The notes under the pieces are model-generated. The model was not told where the DNA came from and made no database searches. It saw only the letters and a program-made list of their open reading frames with translations. The translations under genes and the position numbers were made by a program. Shown here piece by piece: positions 1-4,844 of a DNA stretch of 6,798 nt. This DNA comes from Candidatus Geothermarchaeota archaeon (GTDB lineage Archaea > Thermoproteota > Nitrososphaeria > Geothermarchaeales > JAUWBL01): positions 1-6,798 of the forward strand of contig JAUWBL010000057.1 in NCBI GenBank assembly GCA_030601715.1, given 5' to 3'. The first letter of the stretch is position 1. Every line of letters starts with the position of its first letter.

Positions 1-1
1 C

Positions 2-1144
2 AAACATGGGTACAGGGGTCCAGTCTACTTGACAGAACCGACACTGCCCCTCATCATTCTTCTACAACTGGACCTCATCGAGGTTTCCAAGAGGGAGATG
101 CAGGTTCCTCCCTACGGTGCAAAGGACGTTCAGAATATGACCTACCATGCGATCCCCCTTCAGAACGGAAAGGTTACGGACATATCCCCCGACGTGAAGC
201 TTACGTTCAATAACGCGGGCCACATCCTTGGGTCGGCAGTAGCCCACTTCCATGTCACCGATGGCGTGCACAATATCGTCTTCACCGGAGACTTCAAGTA
301 CTCTTCCAGTCTGCTCTTCGATAGAGCGTACACCAACTTCACGCGAGCGGAGTCGATGATCATCGAGAGCACCTATGGAGGGGCAAAGGATGTAACGCCT
401 TCTCGCTCCGCAGCCCAGGCAACCCTCGTAAAGGTCATAAACGACGTATTGACCAAAGGAGGTAAGGTTCTCATGCCTGTGCCCGCGGTGGGTCGCGCTC
501 AGGAAATCCTAGCCGTCCTGGAAGAATTCTGCAGAAGCGGAGAGATGATAGAAGCTCCCGTGTTCATTGAAGGAATGATCGAGGAGAGCACAGCCATCCA
601 CCTCTCGTTCCCGAACTACCTCTCCCGGAAACTTCGCAACCTGATTGCGAACCAGGGATTCAGCCCCTTCGGTTCGGAGCAATTCGTCACCGTACACGAT
701 GAGACTGTGAGGGAGGAGGCCATAACCGATGGCCCCTGTGTAGTGATGGCCACCGCTGGCATGATGGAGGGAGGTCCGGTGCTGGAATACTTCAAACACC
801 TCGCTGGAGACGAGAGGAATCTCATTCTGTTCCCGTCGTATCAGGTCCCGGGGACGCGTGGAAGGAGGATCCTAGACGGCCTGCGCAGCGTCCCCCTGAC
901 ATCTGAGGGCAAGATGATCAGTGTAAATGTCAAAGCCAGGGTTCAGAGGATCGAGGGGTTCTCCGCACACAGCGACAGGAGGGAACTCGTTGCCTATCTC
1001 AGGGCAACCTCCCGGCTCGTGCGAAACCTGTACGTTGTGCACGGCGAGCCAGACAAGTCCCTGGATCTGGCCCGCTACGCCAAGAAGACGTTCAGAGTGA
1101 ACGCCACGACAGTCAGCCTTCTTCAATCGGTTCCTCTTAAGTAG
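2..1144 (+). CDS. fttA: FttA / aCPSF1 beta-CASP ribonuclease, 5'-truncated
   Basis: This is the C-terminal 380 codons of the archaeal CPSF73-like metallo-beta-lactamase/beta-CASP nuclease (aCPSF1, FttA). In this family it is known to cleave nascent RNA and drive factor-dependent transcription termination. The frame is open to the left edge, and the residues before the TTG at 29 (KHGYRGPVYLTEPT) already match the family, so that TTG is internal and the gene begins upstream. The KH domains and the HxHxDH metal motif would lie outside the window. Visible motifs are GHILGSA (metal His codon at 221), TGDFKYSS (metal Asp), ESTYGG (beta-CASP motif A), VGRAQE, MATAGMMEGGP and GFSAHSDRRE (motif C His codon at 968). 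Near the end are VHGEPDKSLDLA and a conserved-looking tail, LQSVPLK. Oddities are MIEESTAIH, where family members usually have MIWEATAIH, and PVPAVGRAQE, where they usually have PVFAVGRAQE. A tRNA-Gly gene follows 36 nt downstream on the same strand. The family assignment is firm; the substitutions are judged from memory of homologues. Confidence 0.94.
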   Translation, partial: KHGYRGPVYLTEPTLPLIILLQLDLIEVSKREMQVPPYGAKDVQNMTYHAIPLQNGKVTDISPDVKLTFNNAGHILGSAVAHFHVTDGVHNIVFTGDFKYSSSLLFDRAYTNFTRAESMIIESTYGGAKDVTPSRSAAQATLVKVINDVLTKGGKVLMPVPAVGRAQEILAVLEEFCRSGEMIEAPVFIEGMIEESTAIHLSFPNYLSRKLRNLIANQGFSPFGSEQFVTVHDETVREEAITDGPCVVMATAGMMEGGPVLEYFKHLAGDERNLILFPSYQVPGTRGRRILDGLRSVPLTSEGKMISVNVKARVQRIEGFSAHSDRRELVAYLRATSRLVRNLYVVHGEPDKSLDLARYAKKTFRVNATTVSLLQSVPLK

Positions 1145-1180
1145 ACCCTGGCTCCCTAACCGCCTTATCGATGGAGATAC

Positions 1181-1270
1181 GCGGCCGTAGTCTAGCCTGG
1201 TAGGACTCCTGCCTGCCAACGGGAGAGCAGACCGCAGGGGACCCGGGTTCAAATCCCGGCGGCCGCACCA
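1181..1270 (+). tRNA. tRNA-Gly(GCC) with a 14-nt intron and encoded CCA
   Basis: The cloverleaf folds fully. The 7-bp acceptor is GCGGCCG (1181-1187) with CGGCCGC (1260-1266). The D stem is GTCT/GGAC, the last pair being U-G. The anticodon stem is CCTGC (1208-1212) with GCAGG (1234-1238). The T stem is CCGGG/CCCGG around TTCAAAT. The discriminator is A1267, and CCA is encoded at 1268-1270. The space between the anticodon-stem arms is 21 nt instead of 7. Removing 14 nt at the canonical 37/38 site leaves the loop CTGCCAC with anticodon GCC (1215-1217), as expected of archaeal tRNA-Gly. The mature RNA would be 73 nt plus CCA. The gene is 36 nt downstream of fttA, so read-through transcription from that gene is plausible. 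It converges with the kinase gene across only 13 nt. Confidence 0.96.
1219..1232 (+). other. tRNA-Gly intron at position 37/38 (14 nt)
   Basis: The intron is ACGGGAGAGCAGAC. Exon bases CTGC (1213-1216) pair with intron bases GCAG (1227-1230) to form the 4-bp central helix. It is flanked by two 3-nt bulges, CA|A (1217-1219) and AC|C (1231-1233). Cutting each bulge after its second base, as the archaeal splicing endonuclease does, gives exactly the expected exon junction. The 7 nt between bulge and helix (1220-1226) are too few for the usual inner helix, so this is a relaxed bulge-helix-loop form. Confidence 0.9.
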
Positions 1271-1283
1271 AGCTGGCTGAAGG

Positions 1284-2345
1284 CTAGGCAGCAGCCACGC
1301 CATGGGAGAGAAGAAACCTTTCCACGCCTTGGAGTGTGGGCGTTTTGGCCTCCGGGTCGGAAACGTAGGCCGCCGCGGCAGCGTTAGAGAAATTCAGCCG
1401 TTTCTCTGGTTCTAGGCGTGCCAGGATCCCGGCTATGCAGCCAGCGTCCCAGACGTCCCCAGCGCCAGTTAGGTTGAGCGCCTGAACGTGGTAACACGGA
1501 ACCAAGATAGTGTCTTCGTTCTCCGAGACGCAAGAATACGTGGGGGTGTGAATGTGGGTGGAAACAGATAACTCCTCCCATATGGACCTAGCCGCATCGT
1601 GTATATCCTTCTCTCGGTACCTCTCAGGGAATTGTCCCAGCCCCAGGAGTTTCAGGATTGAACGGGTCTCGTTTTCGTTTATGCTGAGGAAATCCACAAC
1701 CCCTGGGATGAGAACTGATTCGATGAGCTCGTCGAAATCCCGCTCCCTGACGGTTACGTCGGCCGGGTCGAGGAAGGTCTGAATACCTCTCTCATGGCAC
1801 TCCGAGAAGACTCTTCGGGCCAGTCTCGTCCCTTCGAGGTTAGCGGCCCAATTGACTATCGCGACGATGTCCGAGTCGAGAATTGCCTCCCAACTCTCTT
1901 CTGTGAGCTTTTCTGGGCCTAACGTAGCGATGTCGCCCACATCACTCAACATGACGTTGACTCCGCGCCCTCGGTGCTCAAACTCCAGCGAAGTAGTATA
2001 TCCCGGCTTCCCAGGCACCACGCTTATTGAGACCATATCTAGATCTCGGAAGTAGCTCTGCAAGAGGGCCTCAGTGGGGCCTTCCGCAACCGTGACGAGG
2101 TGTGTCTGGAGCCCGATTCTGCCAAGCGCATAAGCGAGGTTCGGGGCGTTTCCACCTCTCATTTCGATTTGACTCACCCCATGGATGCTGCCCCCACCGG
2201 CATCCGCCTTTTTCTCTATCAATACTTTCAAATCGTCCACTGGAGGGGTCCTTAGGATCCGGTCGACGAAGAAGTCTGGCAACACAGCGACCCTCACCCG
2301 CCCCTGTAGCGCACGAATCCGATCGATTATGCCTCCAATATCCAA
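1284..2345 (-). CDS. PfkB-family carbohydrate (or nucleoside) kinase
   Basis: This is a ribokinase-fold ATP-dependent kinase acting on a sugar, sugar phosphate or nucleoside; the substrate is not evident. The start of the fold reads RVAVLPDFFVDRI. It is followed by the substrate-side glycine motif RGGNAPN (about residues 63-69) and GRIGLQTHLVTVAE. Further on are DPADVT and SINENE, then the C-terminal signature NLTGAGDVWDAG, whose GAGD aspartate (about residue 297) is the expected catalytic base. Length (353 aa) is somewhat above the typical ~300-330, because of an N-terminal helix (about 20 residues) and a stretch between the DFFVD strand and the GGN motif. I chose TTG at 2345. GGAGGAGG lies 10 nt before it, and the only TATA-like element upstream would start transcription near 2365. 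An in-frame ATG at 2378 would add 11 residues (MGREPGGGHGF) with no clear SD; it remains possible. The gene is divergent from the FBP aldolase/phosphatase gene and converges with tRNA-Gly. A 6-phosphofructokinase, ribokinase or nucleoside kinase role cannot be distinguished here. Confidence 0.88.
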   Translation of the reverse strand: MDIGGIIDRIRALQGRVRVAVLPDFFVDRILRTPPVDDLKVLIEKKADAGGGSIHGVSQIEMRGGNAPNLAYALGRIGLQTHLVTVAEGPTEALLQSYFRDLDMVSISVVPGKPGYTTSLEFEHRGRGVNVMLSDVGDIATLGPEKLTEESWEAILDSDIVAIVNWAANLEGTRLARRVFSECHERGIQTFLDPADVTVRERDFDELIESVLIPGVVDFLSINENETRSILKLLGLGQFPERYREKDIHDAARSIWEELSVSTHIHTPTYSCVSENEDTILVPCYHVQALNLTGAGDVWDAGCIAGILARLEPEKRLNFSNAAAAAYVSDPEAKTPTLQGVERFLLSHGVAAA

Positions 2346-2355
2346 GAAACCATGG

Positions 2356-2363
2356 CCTCCTCC
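2356..2363 (-). promoter_or_regulatory. Shine-Dalgarno site for the PfkB kinase gene
   Basis: On the minus strand this reads GGAGGAGG, a strong match to the archaeal anti-SD, 10 nt before the in-frame TTG at 2345. It lies inside the longer reading that begins at ATG 2378. It therefore argues for the shorter protein. Confidence 0.55.
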
Positions 2364-2386
2364 TGGTTCGCGTCCCATCCAGTCTC

Positions 2387-2394
2387 GTTATAAG
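2387..2394. promoter_or_regulatory. Palindromic TATA-like element between divergent genes
   Basis: The 8-mer GTTATAAG contains the perfect palindrome TTATAA and is the only AT-rich TATA-like stretch in the intergenic region. About 26 nt to the right falls at ~2417, just at the SD of the FBP gene. About 26 nt to the left falls at ~2365, just before the SD of the kinase gene. One TBP site could therefore serve both directions. The role is inferred from spacing only; no BRE was confidently recognised. Confidence 0.5.
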
Positions 2395-2416
2395 TCAATG
2401 AACAGTTGGTATCACT

Positions 2417-2423
2417 AGGTGAT
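2417..2423 (+). promoter_or_regulatory. Shine-Dalgarno site that sets the FBP aldolase/phosphatase start
   Basis: AGGTGAT is a near-perfect anti-SD match, 4 nt before TTG 2428. It overlaps the alternative in-frame GTG at 2419, which therefore cannot be a normally spaced start for this SD. Confidence 0.75.
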
Positions 2424-2427
2424 AGAT

Positions 2428-3525
2428 TTGAAGACCACGCTGTCCGTCATAAAAGCCGACGTTGGAAGCGTCGCCGGTCATACAAAGCCACATCCGAGAC
2501 AGCTGGAGATGGCCGAGGAGAAGCTCAAGGACGCTAAGAAACAGCGGATCCTGAAGAGTTTCTATGTAACCCACTGTGGGGACGACATCGAGCTGATAAT
2601 GACCCACGACAGAGGGGTCGATGACAGCGAGATTCATGAGTTGGCCTTCAAGACTTTCTCGGAAATAACGGAGAAAGTCTCGAAGCCCATGAAGCTCTAC
2701 GGGGCGGGTCAGGACCTCCTCTTGGACACATTCTCGGGCAACATCAAGGGTATGGGCCCGGGAGTTGCGGAGATGGAGTTCGAGGAGCGACGCAGCGACC
2801 CAGTCGCCGTCTTCATGGCTGACAAGACCGAACCCGGAGCGTGGAACCTGCCCCTGTTCAAGATGTTCGCGGATCCCTTCAACACGGCCGGTCTTATCAT
2901 CGATCCGGCCCTTCACGAGGGTTTCAAATACACCATCTTAGACGTTATGAAGAACAGAAGCGTTGTTTTGTCCTGTCCGGAGGAGATGTATGACCTTCTG
3001 GCCCTGATTGGTGAGCCGTCGAGGTATGTCATAAAGCAGATCCACCGCAAGTCGGATGGATTAATATCGGCTGTCGCGTCAACCACGAGGTTGTCCCTGA
3101 TAGCCGGACGGTACGTCGGGAAGGATGACCCGGTAGCGATTGTTAGGGCTCAGCATGGATTGCCAGCCATGGGCGAGGTCTTAGAGGCCTTTGCATACCC
3201 ACATCTTGTAGCGGGATGGATGCGGGGCTCTCACTACGGACCTCTAATGCCTGTGGGTCTGAGACATTCGATGGTGTCAAGGTTCGACGGACCCCCGAGG
3301 GTCATATGTTTGGGCTTTCAGGTGTCGAACGGGGAGCTCATAGGACCGGAAGACCTCTTCGACGACGTGGCTTTCGACGAATCACGTCGGATAGCAAACG
3401 AGTTGGCCTACCACATGAGAAGACAAGGCCCCTTCATGCCCCACAGGCTGGGACCCGAGGAGATGGAGTACACGACTCTACCAGGAATCCTGAAGAAGCT
3501 GGAGGGGAGGTTCGTCCAAGAGTAG
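2428..3525 (+). CDS. fbp: Fructose-1,6-bisphosphate aldolase/phosphatase (FBPA/P, class V FBPase)
   Basis: This cytoplasmic bifunctional gluconeogenic enzyme condenses dihydroxyacetone phosphate and glyceraldehyde 3-phosphate to fructose 1,6-bisphosphate. It then removes the 1-phosphate to give fructose 6-phosphate. The protein is 365 aa and matches the archaeal family end to end. With TTG 2428 as start the N-terminus is MKTTLSVIKADVGSVAGH. The known functional residues then fall at the Sulfolobus tokodaii enzyme's numbering: metal ligands and active-site residues Asp11, His18, Asp52, Asp53, Gln95, Asp132, Lys133 and Asp234, the Schiff-base Lys232, and Tyr229 and Tyr348 of the aldolase/phosphatase switch. 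That register, plus the SD 4 nt upstream, decides the start over GTG 2419. The C-terminus is about 20 residues shorter than the Sulfolobus protein. The gene ends in a perfect hairpin and converges with the MBL hydrolase gene 64 nt away. Expression is probably from the TTATAA element about 36 nt upstream. Confidence 0.97.
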   Translation: MKTTLSVIKADVGSVAGHTKPHPRQLEMAEEKLKDAKKQRILKSFYVTHCGDDIELIMTHDRGVDDSEIHELAFKTFSEITEKVSKPMKLYGAGQDLLLDTFSGNIKGMGPGVAEMEFEERRSDPVAVFMADKTEPGAWNLPLFKMFADPFNTAGLIIDPALHEGFKYTILDVMKNRSVVLSCPEEMYDLLALIGEPSRYVIKQIHRKSDGLISAVASTTRLSLIAGRYVGKDDPVAIVRAQHGLPAMGEVLEAFAYPHLVAGWMRGSHYGPLMPVGLRHSMVSRFDGPPRVICLGFQVSNGELIGPEDLFDDVAFDESRRIANELAYHMRRQGPFMPHRLGPEEMEYTTLPGILKKLEGRFVQE

Positions 3526-3539
3526 GCCTCTTGGACGAA
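3511..3539 (+). terminator. Perfect 12-bp hairpin spanning the fbp stop codon
   Basis: TTCGTCCAAGAG (3511-3522) and CTCTTGGACGAA (3528-3539) are exact inverted repeats with a 5-nt loop, TAGGC, that contains the TAG stop (3523-3525). A G-U pair could extend the stem. No U-tract follows directly; the nearest T4 is at 3582-3585. It may be a 3'-end or mRNA-stability element rather than a classical archaeal oligo-T terminator. The structure is certain; the terminator label is tentative. Confidence 0.4.
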
Positions 3540-3589
3540 TGGTCTAGCACAAGGCGAATCCAGCCAGTTCGGGCGGAGACTATTTTCCG

Positions 3590-4516
3590 TTAGGACTCCC
3601 TGGAAAGAGAGTCTGAGCTTCGGAGGTACCGCATGATGCCCTGAATGCTGAAGAGGACGGAGCTCTCGTGGATGAGTCTGTCACGACCGGAAATGCCCTC
3701 TATCTTCCTGAGATGGGGATCGGTGCGAGCGAGTTGGTCGCGGATCTCCTGTTCGTTGAAGCCTTCTTCAACCCCCTGTAGGACGGTGTCGACCCAGAGA
3801 CGTAGTCGTCTCGAATAGGCCTCGAGGTGCGCCCGAGCATCCTTTCTCCGGCCGAAATGGGTGTAGTACAGCCTGTCTGCTTGAAGCGCCATTAGGCGGG
3901 TGAGAGAGGTCAGCGAGAGCTCAAGGTCGAAGTTGGGAGGCGGCGTAGTCGGGAGGAGACAATCCTGCTTTCTGACGTAGATCCCCGCCGCGTCGCCGGT
4001 GAAGATCCCGCTGCTGGGGATGTCCCAGAAGCAGAGGTGATGAGGCGCGTGTCCTGGGGTCTCTACGACCGCGATTTCGGTGGTGTCGAGATGGATGCGC
4101 TCTCCCCCGCTGAGTGGCACGACGCTACTCTTCGGAACGGGCTGGACCTCGCCGTACTCCTCTGCTAGCTCGCCCAACACTTTCTTGGTGCTAGACCACA
4201 AGAATTCGGGGTGGACGAGGTGGTAGGCCCCCTGCTCATGGACATAGATCTTTGCCTGCGGGGCTTTCTTCGAGAGGAGGCCTGCTCCCCCTGCGTGGTC
4301 CACGTGTATGTGTGTGAGTAGTATCTGCCGGATTTCTGCCGGGTCTATCTCCATTTCAGCCATGGCGTCGAGGAGGTTCTCGATGGTTGAGGAAGGGCCG
4401 CAGTCGATGACGGCGACCTGACCTCGGTCCACGACGTAAGCTGAGATGTACTCCTCAAGTCCAAGAGGATGAAGGTCCACGCAATGTATGTCGTGGCCGA
4501 TGGGTTCGATGCTCAT
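3590..4516 (-). CDS. Metallo-beta-lactamase-fold hydrolase
   Basis: This is a 308-aa MBL-superfamily protein with every metal-binding motif in order. Asp38 is in VIDCGPSS (motif 1). HIHVDH at residues 69-74 is the HxHxDH dinuclear zinc motif. His156 is in TPGHAPHH, Asp175 in FTGDAAG, and His220 in YTHFG. The core ends near residue 225. It is followed by an ~80-residue, probably helical tail (ARAHLEAYSRRLRLW onwards) of the kind seen in glyoxalase II/LACTB2-like hydrolases. No signal peptide or membrane segment is visible, so it is probably cytoplasmic. No beta-CASP motifs are present, so it is unrelated in role to the FttA gene in this window. The substrate could be a thioester, a lactone or a nucleic acid, and I cannot choose. 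The ATG at 4516 has only a weak purine-rich stretch (GGCGG) upstream. The start lies 68 nt behind tRNA-Ile on the same strand, so co-transcription with the tRNA is possible. Confidence 0.9.
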   Translation of the reverse strand: MSIEPIGHDIHCVDLHPLGLEEYISAYVVDRGQVAVIDCGPSSTIENLLDAMAEMEIDPAEIRQILLTHIHVDHAGGAGLLSKKAPQAKIYVHEQGAYHLVHPEFLWSSTKKVLGELAEEYGEVQPVPKSSVVPLSGGERIHLDTTEIAVVETPGHAPHHLCFWDIPSSGIFTGDAAGIYVRKQDCLLPTTPPPNFDLELSLTSLTRLMALQADRLYYTHFGRRKDARAHLEAYSRRLRLWVDTVLQGVEEGFNEQEIRDQLARTDPHLRKIEGISGRDRLIHESSVLFSIQGIMRYLRSSDSLSRES

Positions 4517-4623
4517 ATGGATCCGCCAGCGTCGGGGTCTCCAGGAACGCCTTGTTGAGAAAATGGTGGAGGGTTCCTTTATTGTGGTGGGCCGGACCGG
4601 ATTTGAACCGGCGACCTCACGGT

Positions 4624-4637
4624 TTCTGACAGGAGGC
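4624..4637 (-). other. tRNA-Ile intron at position 37/38 (14 nt)
   Basis: On the minus strand the intron is GCCTCCTGTCAGAA. Exon CTGA (4643-4640) pairs with intron TCAG (4629-4626). The bulges are TA|G (4639-4637) and AA|A (4625-4623). A 7-nt loop (4636-4630) replaces the inner helix. Length, position and geometry are identical to the tRNA-Gly intron in this window. Confidence 0.9.
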
Positions 4638-4654
4638 TATCAGCCGTGCGCTCT

Positions 4655-4670
4655 CTTTGGCCAAGATGGT
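4655..4670 (-). other. tRNA-Ile D-loop intron (16 nt, non-canonical position)
   Basis: On the minus strand the intron is ACCATCTTGGCCAAAG, inserted just before A21. Exon TTGG (4676-4673) pairs with intron CCAA (4660-4657) as a 4-bp central helix. The bulges are TC|A (4672-4670) and AG|A (4656-4654). An inner hairpin CCA-TCT-TGG (4669-4661) completes a helix. Cutting each bulge after its second base joins TC to A and restores a normal D loop. The one departure from a strict motif is AGC unpaired between the D stem and the central helix. Confidence 0.85.
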
Positions 4671-4715
4671 GACCAAGCTGAGCTACCGGCCCCACATCTA
4701 TTGTCGAAATACGGG

Positions 4716-4721
4716 TTAAAA
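4716..4721 (-). promoter_or_regulatory. TATA-like box for tRNA-Ile
   Basis: The minus strand reads AAAAGTTTTAACCC, with TTTTAA centred about 26-27 nt before the tRNA 5' end (4692). That is the usual archaeal TATA-to-start distance. It is the most AT-rich stretch of the tRNA-Ile/valS intergenic region. Confidence 0.45.
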
Positions 4722-4750
4722 CTTTTGAGGAGCAAGTGTCCCTGTTGGTC

Positions 4751-4758
4751 TTTATCAT
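4751..4758 (+). promoter_or_regulatory. Possible TATA box for valS
   Basis: TTTATCAT is a partial TATA match. It would place a transcription start near 4780 and a leader of about 65 nt before GTG 4845. No better candidate is visible between 4693 and 4844, but the match is weak. Confidence 0.28.
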
Positions 4759-4826
4759 AGAGTTGGGCGAAGGGTTCTCTGGCAAGAAGGGAAGAGGCTT
4801 TTGGGTGTTCATGGTTCGGGACGATT

Positions 4827-4833
4827 GGCGGTG
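4827..4833 (+). promoter_or_regulatory. SD-like site for valS
   Basis: GGCGGTG differs by one base from the GGAGGTG core and ends 11 nt before GTG 4845. That spacing is slightly long. It supports GTG as the start, because the frame holds no other ATG, GTG or TTG between the stop at 4758-4760 and 4845. Confidence 0.45.
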
Positions 4834-4844
4834 GGCTTAGCGTC

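Larger units (their letters stand above)
4585..4692 (-). tRNA. tRNA-Ile(GAT) with two introns and encoded CCA
   Basis: Read on the minus strand, the acceptor GGGCCGG (4692-4686) pairs with CCGGCCC (4595-4589). The discriminator is A4588 and the encoded CCA is at 4587-4585. The D stem is GCTC (4683-4680) with GAGC (4653-4650). The anticodon stem is CACGG (4648-4644) with CCGTG (4622-4618). The T stem is GCCGG/CCGGT around TTCAAAT, with one G-U pair. The D loop is 26 nt and the anticodon loop 21 nt. Removing 16 and 14 nt leaves a 10-nt D loop (AGCTTGGTCA) and the anticodon loop CTGATAA with anticodon GAT (4641-4639). The mature RNA is 75 nt plus CCA. A TATA-like element sits 26 nt upstream. The gene is divergent from valS. 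Confidence 0.95.

Noticed and set aside
29..1144. TTG at 29 as the true start of the beta-CASP gene
   Set aside because: The codons before it match the family (KHGYRGPVY), and the essential HxHxDH metal motif would be missing, so the gene simply enters from the left edge.
872..1303. 143-codon minus-strand frame containing GRRDLNPGP
   Set aside because: It is antisense to fttA and the tRNA-Gly gene; the GRRDLNPGP string is the well-known false translation of a tRNA T arm.
2395..2916. 173-codon minus-strand frame
   Set aside because: It lies opposite the strongly conserved N-terminal half of FBPA/P and has no family resemblance.
3526..3589. Possible small RNA or gene between fbp and the MBL hydrolase
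   Set aside because: Apart from the second arm of the stop-codon hairpin, the 64 nt hold no promoter-like element, ORF or further stable structure that I can support.
3216..3593. 125-codon plus-strand frame overlapping the end of fbp
   Set aside because: It is out of frame within conserved FBPA/P sequence and has no domain or plausible start signal.
4488..4760. 90-codon plus-strand frame containing GRTGFEPATSRF
   Set aside because: It is the complement of tRNA-Ile; GFEPAT-type strings are another classic tRNA-derived artefact.
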